From positions 213,487,819 through 213,551,818 of the forward strand of contig BTPG01000003.1 in NCBI GenBank assembly GCA_036245525.1: 64,000 bases of DNA, in the 5' to 3' direction. The notes under the pieces were generated by a model. It saw only the letters and a program-made list of their open reading frames with translations, did no database searches and had not been told where the DNA came from. A program made the position numbers and the translations under genes. Origin of the DNA: Semisulcospira habei (taxonomy: Eukaryota; Mollusca; Gastropoda; Semisulcospiridae). How positions within the stretch are numbered: position 1 is the stretch's first letter; every line of letters starts with the position of its first letter. This document shows, in pieces, positions 54,801 through 64,000 of this stretch.

Positions 54801-57263
54801 GTAAAGAGAACACACCTTACTTAATGTTATGGAACAAACTGTGTTACTAGAGGAATGTCCTGTTGATATGGGATATCACCTTGACCCAGTTTTCGACTTG
54901 TGCATCCGGGTCACACATCATCCCAGCATCACCCTGGAGACGGCACAAACGGCATGCAAGAACGACAAGTCTGAGCTCATTAACCTTGACAGTATGGGCA
55001 AGTTCTTGGCCTTGACGCAGTTTCTCAACATGTCTGGTTTGTTCGACAGTAAGCAGATAGTTTTATTTCCTCTCACAAGGATCTTAACCTCCTTGGCCGC
55101 TAATGACATAACGCTCGTAGTGACGCGTCTTTCCCGCCGGGCTGTGTGGTCAGTAGCAGTCGAGGGGTTAAGTTCAAGAAGATCTGAATGTTACGTCAGT
55201 GGTGCGGAAGGTCTCAAGTCGATGAGTCAAGAAACAGCTAAAAGGTGTGATCAAAGAGTAATGATAGGTGTGCCGCAAAACTGAAACCGTTGGTCTAATT
55301 TACTTGATATTTTCACAGTTTGTAATACCACTGTTTATGCAAACTTTCAGCTAATTCAGGCAAGATTCAAAGGCGATGTGGTATTCTGATTAAGGTTAGG
55401 GTTGGACTTGCGAATTTACTGCTTTTTCTAGGTCCTGGATGCATGAAAAATTCGTTCTGCTAGCCTCTTTTTCAGTTTAGGCGGGAATCAAAAGTCGCAT
55501 TAGTCGAGACAAGGACTGTATGATGGTTGAGAAAGAACACGAATGTTTTGCTTCTTTATGTAGAACGCAGTGACCTTGGATTAGTGGTCACTGGCATTTT
55601 CAACAAAAATTAAGATGTTCTGACCACTGAGAATTGGCCGCTGCTCATGAACAGACTTCTACACTTTTGGGGAACGTTTTTTTGCATGATGTTTTCTATT
55701 AACTGCGCGCTACAATGGTAAAATATGACCAATGACATGGATCTCTTAATATTAAAAATTCTAGAAAAAATGTTGCCGTCAATTTTTTTCAAATCTGTCA
55801 AAAGTGCCGTTAGTCTCCTCTCATCTGTGGCCAACTACTCCTGACTGGACTGTTTGCTGGGGATACCGTTACAGTACATGCAAGTATCGTCTTCAGTGAT
55901 AACATCACATGGTCGTTTGTGGCCTTTTAGCTTTATGCTAAAAGTTTTGAGTAGTTAATCTAAGCGATCAACTTTCTGTTGCATCTGAGCCTCTGTCAAG
56001 AAATGCGGAATCCTTATTGCATAATTATTGTTTGTGTAGGTCAAGGTCATTGCGCACTATACTTTAAACTGTTTCAAGGGAAAGATCGGAAGTTTAAGGT
56101 ATTTCCAAAAATAAATTATACGCTTATTTTACAATTAATATGTAAATAAAGAGCAAAGTTTGCTCGTTTCCGGCTGAAATTTGACAGTTAGACCAGAACT
56201 CTTCTTGAAAGTCCTCTTTCAGACATAAATTGCACAACCCACTTGCAGTCAGTGCCAGACAATACACAATTGCCATATCAAACAACATTTAAATTTATTT
56301 CGATTTGGACAGGGCTTTCTCAGAGTTTCATTCTTTTTAAAAATATAGAAACAAATTTATTATCTTGGAGTGTCCACTGTTTTCAAGCGTAGCTGTTTAC
56401 ATCACTTTTTCAATGACGTCACACAGCGGCCTGGCTGAAGATACCAGCCCCATATTGTGCATGAATAAAGGGCAGAGATTGAAATGTGTTTTGATACTAA
56501 CTTTATTTATGTGACTTAAGTAAATGACAAATAGTGGCCCAACTATCAAGACTTTTTGATCATACCTCGTAATTGTGGCTGTTTTACATAAAACACAGCG
56601 CAGAAAGATTTTGTTACAAGTAGGCCCTCGTCCACTTTAAGCGTGCTTACCATTATTTTCAACTTTTCCCCGTTTGTTTACTTACAAAGCTTTGACCTGG
56701 CACTTACACCGCTCTCAGGGTATTTTCAGGGGTGGATTAACAACGACCGATTTACCTAGCAAACGTGTGATTTACCTAGAAACAAAATGTCCCTAATTTT
56801 GAAGAATTCCACGAACATGTGTTGGGCCAACGGCGGCCGACATCGGTCGAATGTCCTTTTGCACACTGGGTTGTGGTCTTGAAGATATCGCTTCCATGTT
56901 TCCTACATTTTTGGTCGGTTGGAGCTCGTTAGGCTTCAATTAAAAGGATTTGACACAGACAACCCGTCGTGCCTTGTATATTTTCTAGGACCTATGACGG
57001 CGTACTATCGCGTGGCCGGGCAGCGTCCTCCCATCAGCGGGGTCTTTGATTTTGCCCTGGACAACGGACGCGCCTTCCCTTTCGGCAATGGGTCCTCTGC
57101 ATGGAATGTCTTCCAGCCCAACAACGTCGACCGGGACGGAGATGGCATAGGGGACCAGTTCTGTTTGGGTCTCTATCTTTACGATTTGCGTTTAGGTGAC
57201 TTCGAGTGTTACGCCTTTGTTTGCAGTGGGTATATTTGCGAGAGACGTTTGGCTTCGGTGTAA
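51818..57263 (+). CDS. Lectin-like gene B: paralogue of gene A, 4 exons
   Basis: CDS = join of 51818-51879, 53872-54122, 54851-55048 and 56989-57263: 786 nt, 261 residues plus TAA. Layout matches gene A: signal peptide (1-20), PAN/apple-like domain (about 22-104), C-type-lectin-like domain (about 106-257) with WNVFQPNN at 209-216 and a final YICE. Exon 4 is 9 nt longer and adds a short C-terminal tail. All four junctions are GT-AG with the same phases (2, 1, 1). No frameshift or stop was seen, so both copies appear functional. Homology with unit A extends well beyond the exons, showing segmental duplication rather than retrocopying. Regulation is not evident; a palindrome shared with gene A lies about 500 bp upstream of the ATG in both. 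Confidence 0.86.
51940..52028. repeat. P3 hairpin, lectin B intron 1
   Basis: TCGGGCCGACGACGGTCGCC pairs with GGTGGCCGAAGTCGTCCCAA around TACGGCTGTGCG. Confidence 0.85.
52100..53110. other. Unassigned strand-asymmetric stretch, lectin B intron 1
   Basis: Part of the extra sequence in intron 1 of gene B. The plus strand is rich in C and A and poor in G, especially 52790-53110, as in some transposon interiors. No coding frame recognised. Confidence 0.4.
53110..53850 (+). mobile_element. Possible solo LTR in lectin B intron 1
   Basis: A stretch absent from intron 1 of gene A. It has AGTATAAATGAG at 53583 and GAGAATAAAGTACT at 53669, spaced like an LTR TATA box and poly-A signal. The exact ends and target duplication were not found. 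Confidence 0.3.
53872..54122 (+). CDS. Lectin B exon 2 (PAN/apple-like domain)
   Basis: Acceptor TTTCCCCTGCAG with a good pyrimidine tract; donor GTGAAG. Encodes TCVNRCIASDWCASVFYD and VGLQYWRG. 251 nt. Confidence 0.87.
54265..54368. repeat. P3 hairpin, lectin B intron 2
   Basis: TGCGCAAAAGGCCATTGGGC to GATGGCCTGTGCGCACTGGG; it lies about 140 bp after exon 2. Confidence 0.87.
54658..54722. repeat. P1 hairpin in lectin B intron 2
   Basis: GCAAGAGGCATAGATCCTCA pairs with TGAGGATCTATTTCGCTTGC; the centre is mutated (CACCTCCGGGG). Confidence 0.85.
54851..55048 (+). CDS. Lectin B exon 3 (first half of lectin fold)
   Basis: Acceptor GTTACTAG; donor GTAAGC. Encodes LCIRVTHH, ETAQTACKND and SELINLDSMGKFLAL. 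198 nt, as in gene A. Confidence 0.88.
55049..56988. other. Lectin B intron 3, mostly unique
   Basis: Only a P3 half (56816-56871) was recognised. It lacks the giant inverted repeat and SINE seen in the matching intron of gene A. Confidence 0.6.
56989..57263 (+). CDS. Lectin B exon 4 (second half of lectin fold, stop)
   Basis: Acceptor TTTTCTAG; stop TAA at 57261-57263. Encodes YYRVAGQRPP, LDNGR, AWNVFQPNN, DQFCLGL and SGYICERR. Cysteines at 229, 244, 249 and 254; 249 is extra relative to gene A. Confidence 0.88.
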
Positions 57264-57360
57264 AGTAACTACAGAAAGACAAAACAAGTCACTAAAGCAT
57301 GAGGCCTTTTTTTTTTTTTTTTTACATATGTGCGGGTTGTGGCTAGAAGCTGTTTCGCAA

Positions 57361-57460
57361 TGCGCAAAAGGCCGTCGGGCCGACATCGGCCTCCGTTGGC
57401 CCGCGCACGGCTGTGCGCGGGCCAACGGCGGCCGACGTCGGCCCGATGGCCCTTGCGCAC
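57361..57460. repeat. P3 hairpin just after lectin B stop
   Basis: TGCGCAAAAGGCCGTCGGGC pairs with CGGCCCGATGGCCCTTGCGCA; centre CGCGCACGGCTGTGCGCG. It lies about 100 bp past the stop, so it may be in the 3' UTR. Confidence 0.88.
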
Positions 57461-58288
57461 TGGGCTGTTCCAACATTCTGACTCGCCTTGATGATCTCAT
57501 ATCTCTGGTGATCAGATTGTGTTTCGGCAGGAACCGTACACGCAGGATTGTCCTTCACAAGAAAGTACGTATCATCTTACCCACTTTTTAAAAACAACTT
57601 CTCTGGCCTGCTGTAACACAACACGTAGAATTTAAACTGCCAACCTTTGCTAATTATCACTTCCTTGTTATCCAGTTTGACCATGTATGATCTTCTTAAC
57701 TATTTGCTCGGCCATCTCAGAAAAAAAACCCACAAAAACTAATCGGAAAATGTCTTTTCAACAGGGACGGATCTAAAGGGGAGATCCTAAGGGTTCGGGA
57801 CCCCCCCCCCCCCCCACCCCTCGCCGCCTCCCCCCGACTAAATTTTTTAAAGATATAAGTCACTTTTTGGGCTGTTTGGACCCCCCCTCCCCTCCCCCTT
57901 TTCGTCCTTATCTGATTTTTAGGTCAGTTTCTAGCCCCCTCCCCCCCCCCCCCCACCCACACACATTTCTCTCTCCCCCTCCGCCCGTAGTTTGATATTT
58001 TGGCGAGTAGCGAAAGTGTTGACACACACACACGCTTTCTTCCTCTACCCCTCCCCCCCCCCCCCCAAATGTTTCAGTATCAGTTGTCAAACGTGTGGAA
58101 TGCCCTCGGCCACGCCTCCAACAATACCGTAAACAACATTCCAAGTGACTGTAGCAGCAGTCAATAATGAGTCTGACGTCGGTGAATTTCTGCGATAATG
58201 TATTAACTCTCGTTCTGTAAACTTACTGCTGTGCGTTTCTCTGTGATTGTTCGCGGTGGCTTAGTGGTTTTGGCTGAAAGGCTATCTC

Positions 58289-58640
58289 GTTACGTGATAT
58301 TGCTAGTTTATTACTGATTTATCATTCGTTACGTGATATTGCTAGTTTATTACTGATTTATCATTCGTTACGTGATATTGCTAGTTTATTACTGATTTAT
58401 CATTCGTTACGTGATATTGCTAATTTATTACTGATTTATTATTCGTTACGTAATATTGCTAATTTATTACTGATTTATCATTCGTTGCGTGATATTGCTA
58501 ATTTATTACTGATTTATCATTCGTTACGTGATATTGCTAGTTTATTACTGATTTATCATTCGTTACGTGATATTGCTAATTTATTACTGATTTATCATTC
58601 GTTACGTGATATTGCTAGTTTATTACTGATTTATCATTAC
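58289..58640 (+). repeat. 39-bp tandem repeat, about 9 copies
   Basis: The unit starts CGTTACGTGATATTGCTAGT and ends GATTTATCATT. Copies differ mainly at one A/G position. No hairpin arms seen. Confidence 0.92.
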
Positions 58641-58683
58641 CTCTGCTAGTACTTGTAATTGTTAGGCCTTCTTCAAGTTCTGT

Positions 58684-58748
58684 ATTAACTCATTCGCGGT
58701 CAGACGCATCCGGTTGCGCGGTTTATGCCGCTGGCCGCGAAAGAGTTA
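58684..58748. repeat. P6-like hairpin with TTAA ends
   Basis: TTAACTCATTCGCGG at the left and CCGCGAAAGAGTTAA at the right, with a short inner palindrome around GGTTTATGCC. Confidence 0.8.
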
Positions 58749-58930
58749 AGTTTCCCTCTTCAAAAACCAGGTGACTTATATTTTCTCGTAGCTTTCTGTC
58801 ACATGTTAACTGCTCGACTTTAGGTCAACCTGTCACAAAAACAATGAACACGTGTTCATGCAATTAGAATTGTTGCAATTAATGTTCCTGCAATCGATGT
58901 TGTTACTCATCATAGTTAGGCTAAAAAATA

Positions 58931-58935
<5 letters not shown>

Positions 58936-59015
<80 letters not shown>

Positions 59016-59045
59016 TACACACACACACAAACACACACCCACACA

Positions 59046-59105
<60 letters not shown>
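58936..59105 (+). repeat. (CA)n microsatellite, about 170 bp
   Basis: The partner in unit A (42733-42790) is short and degenerate, so this run expanded after duplication. Confidence 0.95.
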
Positions 59106-59106
<1 letters not shown>

Positions 59107-59473
59107 TCACACACACAGCCACGCACACATACACACACGCGCACGCACGCAAGCACACATACACACATACACACATACGCATGTACTTGTAAAAAAACAT
59201 GTGATTCAAATATAAACTTTTCATATGTAAAAATTGTAGAAACGTGTTCAATTTCCTGAACTTAATTTTATTACAAATCGAGCAAATCCAAAGACAACAT
59301 TCTCTCATATATTTGCTGATGCTGTAAATATTCATTTTAGGAACAAACACACACACAGTCATGAAATAAAAACACAGCAAGTCAAATTTGAAAAAAAAAA
59401 GCACATGTATCTATAAACATAATTACCAGCTTACCATACAGCATACTGATTTTTGTACATACGCGCATATATC

Positions 59474-61544
59474 TGGCAGTCGGTGGCGCTTTTTGTCACG
59501 ACGATTCCTGCAGGATGTCAGAGTGTTGTTATTCCTGCAGGATGTCAGAGTGTTGTTATTCCTGCAGGATGTCAGAGTGTTGTTATTCATGCAGGATGTC
59601 AGAGTGTTGTTATTCCTGCAGGATGTCAGAGTGTTGTTATTCCTGCAGGAAGTCAGGGTGTTGTTATTCCTGCAGGATGTCAGAGTGTTGTTATTCCTGC
59701 AGGATGTCAGAGTGTTGTTATTCCTGCAGGATGTCAGAGTGTTGTTATTCCTGCAGGATGTCAGGGTGTTGTTATTCCTGCAGGATGTCAGAGTGTTGTT
59801 ATTCCTGCAGGATGTCAGAGTGTTGTTATTCCTGCAGGATGTCAGAGTGTTGTTATTCCTGCAGGATGTCAGAGTGTTGTTATTCCTGCAGGATGTCAGA
59901 GTGTTGTTATTCCTGCAGGATGTCAGAGTGTTGTTATTCCTGCAGGATGTCAGAGTGTTGTTATTCCTGCAGGATGTCAGAGTGTTGTTATGCCTGCAGG
60001 ATGTCAGGGTGTTGTTATGCCTGCAGGAAGTCAGGGTGTTTTATTCCTGCAGGATGTCAGAGTGTTGGTATTCCTGCAGGATGTCAGAGTGTTGTTATTC
60101 CTGCAGGATGTCAGAGTGTTGTTATTCCTGCAGGATGTCAGAGTGTTGTTATTCCTGCAGGATGTCAGAGTGTTGTTATTCCTGCAGGAAGTCAGGGTGT
60201 TGTTATTCCTGCAGGATGTCAGAGTGTTGTTATTCCTGCAGGATGTCAGAGTGTTGTTATTCCTGCAGGATGTCAGAGTGTTGTTATTCCAGCAGGATGT
60301 CAGGGTGTTGTTATTCCTGCAGGATGTCAGAGTGTTGTTATTCCTGCAGGATGTCAGAGTGTTGTTATTCCTGCAGGATGTCAGAGTGTTGTTATTCCTG
60401 CAGGATGTCAGAGTGTTGTTATTCCTGCAGGATGTCAGAGTGTTGTTATTCCTGCAGGATGTCAGAGTGTTGTTATTCCTGCAGCATGTCAGAGTGTTGT
60501 TATTCCTGCAGAATGTCAGAGTGTTGTTATTCCTGCAGGATGTCAGAGTGTTGTTATGCCTGCAGGATGTCAGAGTGTTGTTATGCCTGCAGGAAGTCAG
60601 GGTGTTGTTATTCCTGCAGAATGTCAGGGTGTTGTTATTCCTGCAGGATGTCAGAGTGTTGTTATTCCTGCAGGATGTCAGAGTGTTGTTATGCCTGCAG
60701 GAAGTCAGGGTGTTGTTATTCCTGCAGGATGTCAGGGTGTTGTTATTCCTGCAGGATGTCAGAGTGTTGTTATTCCTGCAGGATGTCAGAGTGTTGTTAT
60801 GCCTGCAGGAAGTCAGGGTGTTGTTATTCCTGCAGGATGTCAGGGTGTTGTTATTCCTGCAAGATGTCAGAGTGTTGTTATTCCTGCAGGATGTCAGGGT
60901 GTTGTTATTCCTGCAGGATGTCAGAGTGTTGTTATGCTTGCAGGGAGTCAGGGTGTTGTTATTCCTGCAGGATGTCAGGGTGTTGTTATTCCTGCAGGAT
61001 GTCAGAGTGTTGTTATTCCTGCAGGATGTCAGAGTGTTGTTATGCCTGCAGGAAGTCAGGGTGTTGTTATTCCTGCAGGATGTCAGGGTGTTGTTATTCC
61101 TGCAGGATGTCAGAGTGTTGTTATTCCTGCAGGATGTCAGGGAGTTGTTATTCCTGCAGGATGTCAGAGTGTTGTTATGCCTGCAGGGAGTCTGGGTGTT
61201 GTTATTCCTGCAGGATGTCAGGGTGTTGTTATTCCTGCAGGATGTCAGAGTGTTGTTATTCCTGAAGGATGTCAGGGTGTTAGTATTCCTGCAGGATGTC
61301 AGAGTGTTGTTATTCCTGCTGGATGTCAGGGTGTTGTTATTCCTGCAGGATGTCAGGGTGTTGGTATTCCTGCAGGATGTCAGGGTGTTGTTATTCCTGC
61401 ACTATGTCAGGGTGTTGGTATTCCTGTAGGGTGTCAGGGTGTTGTTATTCCGGCATGATTTCAGGGTGTTGTTATTCCTGCAGGATGTCAGGGTGTTGTT
61501 ATTCCTGCAGGAAACATCGCGACAAAATCCGCTACCGACTGCCA
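59474..61544. repeat. 27-bp minisatellite between hairpin arms (unit B), about 74 copies
   Basis: Same unit and arms as the block at 49594, expanded. Variants (GAG or GGG after GTCA, GCC for TCC, AAGTC for ATGTC) recur in groups, suggesting higher-order duplication. Because the unit is 27 bp and stop-free, all three forward frames stay open for more than 600 codons; this is a by-product, not a gene. Confidence 0.93.
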
Positions 61545-61881
61545 GAGGGTTTAATGACAAAACCGTTGTGAATATGCTACTTGAATAAAGCTTTGTTTCC
61601 CGTGTTTAGAGTCACGGGTTATGTACACGTTTCATGATTCAGTTCGAATAGTTTGTTGGTGGCAGATCTGAGCAGCAGACAGAAGCGGTTTATGTACATG
61701 TACTTAGTGCAGAAAAGACATAGAAATATTCTCTTGTCTTTGATATCGCTTCCGTGGCAGTTAACAAAGATTTATTCCACTCACTGCCAGAGAGAAAAGT
61801 ATGTCATTAACAGCACTGCAAATTCCAGCACCACTTAATCTCATCAAGCCAAGGAACAGGGATATGAATAGGATCAGAAAG

Positions 61882-61978
61882 AGGCAAAGAACCTCATGAG
61901 CCCACGCGTCTGCGGTAAGTTAGTGCGTCTGCTGGGGGGGGGGGGGGGGAGCTCATGAGGTTCTTTGTTTCTTGCAGT
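61882..61978. repeat. P1-like hairpin with a widened loop
   Basis: AAGAGGCAAAGAACCTCATG and CTCATGAGGTTCTTTGTTTC pair as 25-bp arms around a loop enlarged by a G run. Confidence 0.78.
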
Positions 61979-62235
61979 TGGTTAGTGTCCGATTGTTTTG
62001 GGAAGTGACGGAGTTAACATGCACATTTACGGTCTTCATCGCAATATGCCAGCAACATACACCAGAGAATCGACATTCGTGTGTGTAGCCCATTCCCTAA
62101 TCCGCTAAAGGCCATCGGACCGATGTCGGCTCGAAGACCTTTTGCAGCATTGGGTGCCTACACACCTTGGTGGAACAAAAAAAAAAAAATAATAAAAAAA
62201 AAATAAAACAACATTTGGGATTTTTAAGGACACAA

Positions 62236-63646
62236 GTATAGGCTGCAGTGAAGTCGTTGAAAAAAGGGAAGGCAGCAGGAGCAGACAACATCTCTGCAGA
62301 GCTAGTCCAAGAAGGGGGAGAAGACACGATAAGCGCCTTACTAACAATCTGCAATAAGATCTGGCAGTCAAGGGATTGGCACAAACCATGGACCCAATCA
62401 CTTATAATAACTCTCCCTCCAAAAGGCAACTTACATCAATAACAGAATTATCGCACGATCAGTCTTATATGCCACCCAGGCAGAGGAAATCATAACTGAG
62501 GAACAGGCAGGCTTCAGAGCAGGGCGCAGCACAACTGAGCAGATCTTCAACCTGAGAGTTCTATGTGAGAGGTACCTCCTGCACCAGCAAGAGCTCTATC
62601 ATGTCTTTCTGGATTTTAAGAAAGCGTTTGACAGGGTGTGGCATGCCGCCCTTTTGTCCATCATGAAGCTATACAACATAAATGCCAACCTGATCAATAT
62701 AATATCAAACCTTTACAACAAAGCCACTAGCGCAGTCTGCTTCAACGGCAAAATAGGAAACTGGTTTAGGACTACAGTCGGAGTCAGACATGGCTGCTTG
62801 CTCTCACCTACTCTTTTCAACATCTTCTGAGAAAGAATCATGACAGACGCTCTATCTGAAAGACCATGAAGGAACTGTCAGTATTGGAGACAAAACAATC
62901 ACGAACTTGAGCTTTGCGGACGACATTGATGGCCTTGCAGGAACAGAGAAGGAGCTACTGGAAATCAGTGCAGAGAAGACCAAACTGATGACCAATAACA
63001 CCAGTGGCATTGGTACTGGCATCATGATAGGCTGCCAAACACTGGAAACGGTTAATAAATTCAAATACTTAGAAGCCATTGTGACAGATGAGGGATCAAA
63101 GCCAGAACTACTGTCCAGGATTTCGCAGACAACAACAGCACTGACAAGATTTAAGACCATATGGAAGGACAGAAACATCACACTCTGCTCCAAGATCATA
63201 CTCATGCGCTCCATAGTCTTCTCAGTGTTCTTATTATGCCTGTGAGTCATGGACCTTCTCAGCAGCCACTGAAATGAGATGCTTTCAAAGGCTGCTTGGC
63301 ATTTCATACAGAGATAACATCACGAACGAAGAAGTGGGAAGCAGAATCAGGCAAGCCATCGTGCCCTATGAAGACCTTTTAGCCAATGTGAAGAAGCGCA
63401 AGTGGTATGGGCATGTCACGCGTTCAGCAGGGCTTGCCAAAACAATCCTGCAAGGCACTGTGCAAGGAGGACGAAGGAGAGGAAGACAGAGGAAAAGATG
63501 GGAGGATAATATCTCAGAGTGGACAGACTGAAGCTGGGCGATACGCTAAGAATGGCAGAGAACAGAGAGGAATAGAGGGAGCTGGTTGCCAAGTCAGCGG
63601 TGGTGCCCCAACGGTCGGCAAGACTACGGGATATAGATAGATATAT
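62236..63646 (+). mobile_element. Decayed LINE with 9-bp target duplication
   Basis: RT of the same type as 45208: EEQAGFRAGRSTTEQIFN, FLDFKKAFDRVWH, GVRHGCLLSPTLFN, SFADDIDGL, HVTRSAGLAKTIL. At least three frame breaks or stops (about 62440, 62827, 63245). It ends in a GATA-like tail and is flanked by AGGACACAA (62227-62235, 63647-63655). Inserted in unit B flank. Confidence 0.85.
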
Positions 63647-63655
63647 AGGACACAA

Positions 63656-64000
63656 CCCTTTGATGACTACCGCTTGTCGGAAAAGTAACTCAATTACTAC
63701 CGCGTCTTTTCAGACAAGCGGTATTGTAAATAGCAGTCATGTGAGGGAATACTCCATTTGGTCTGTGATCAAGCCTGGAGCTAATGTTTAATTCGAAAGA
63801 AAAGGTCAAATGCACACAAATTAAACTGAAAACCCACCGCCTTGTGCCACCTCCGCTTGAGAAACCCGGATATATATTGAGACCAACCAGAAGCTTAGAT
63901 CCACATGATCTTGAGGGTGTAGGTCTCATGCATCTGGGCGCTGTCACTGGTTCCTCACAGTGAAGAACGATTCGACAGATGAAATTTCAGTTGCATTTGG
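63656..64000 (+). repeat. Start of a third lectin-unit duplicate (cut by window end)
   Basis: Clearly homologous along its length to 50804-51144, which lies about 0.7 kb upstream of lectin B exon 1. The shared text includes CGCTTGTCGGAAA, CATTTGGTCTGTGATC and CCACATGATCTTGAGGG. By this offset (about 12,852 bp) a third signal-peptide exon would fall near 64,670, outside the window. Confidence 0.75.

Larger units (their letters stand above)
51180..62235 (+). repeat. Segmental duplication unit B (around lectin gene B)
   Basis: Paralogous to unit A. The minisatellite has grown to about 2 kb here, and the CA run at 58936-59105 is much longer than its partner at 42733. A LINE (62236-63646) is inserted near the junction with the third unit. 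Confidence 0.8.

Noticed and set aside
59388..61458. Open frames of 625-658 codons in three forward frames
   Set aside because: They follow from a 27-bp stop-free unit; all three frames are open, the repeat varies as DNA rather than protein, and no start context or domain is present.
59506..61512. Regular 27-bp array considered as a CRISPR
   Set aside because: Eukaryotic context, units are contiguous with no unique spacers, and no cas genes.

Overview
This is a piece of animal nuclear genome, very repeat-rich, with genes split by GT-AG introns, several non-LTR retrotransposon fragments, SINEs, MITEs and long microsatellites. Nothing is bacterial: there are no operons and no ribosome-binding-site-led genes. 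A lophotrochozoan, most likely a marine gastropod mollusc, fits the secreted PAN/C-type-lectin genes, the repeat style and the fucosidase. The species assignment is inference; no species can be named from the sequence.

Layout. (1) 1-11 kb: microsatellites, G/C runs and several families of near-perfect palindromic hairpins. The only gene signal is one candidate signal-peptide exon on the minus strand (2618-2711). (2) 11.1-25.2 kb: a complete nine-exon alpha-L-fucosidase gene (GH29) on the minus strand, 462 codons, every junction GT-AG and in phase. Its introns are filled with hairpin MITEs, a ~370-bp short element, a pogo-like MITE, a CR1-like LINE fragment and a ~376-bp multimeric element. 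(3) 26.4-29.6 kb: a three-level nest of transposons. (4) 30-35 kb: hairpins, simple repeats and a partly inverted duplication of the region upstream of the first lectin gene. (5) 35.6-41.9 kb and 51.8-57.3 kb: two paralogous four-exon genes, both plus strand, encoding secreted proteins of 258 and 261 residues (signal peptide, PAN/apple-like domain, C-type-lectin-like domain). They belong to a tandem segmental duplication. A third unit begins at about 63.66 kb and runs off the window, so a third gene copy is predicted just outside. (6) 42.9-49.4 kb: about 6.5 kb present in the first unit but absent from the second, carrying two nested LINEs; one has a 5' inversion typical of twin priming. (7) 49.6-50.0 and 59.5-61.5 kb: a 27-bp minisatellite of about 11 and about 74 copies, lying between the arms of a hairpin.

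Function. The fucosidase is expected to be a secreted or lysosomal glycosidase. The two lectin-like proteins are expected to be extracellular recognition molecules and look like a small expanding family. Nothing shows that the fucosidase and lectins act together.

The most unusual content is (a) a ~376-bp repeat unit found as multimers with inverted internal junctions, bounded at three loci by 11-14 bp target-site duplications; (b) a set of palindromic hairpin families, the commonest of which has TTAA/CCC ends like piggyBac MITEs, and some of which have one arm or the loop amplified into tandem arrays; and (c) the tandem PAN/C-type-lectin cluster. All alignments were done by eye; junction coordinates are exact where stated, but percent identities are not given.
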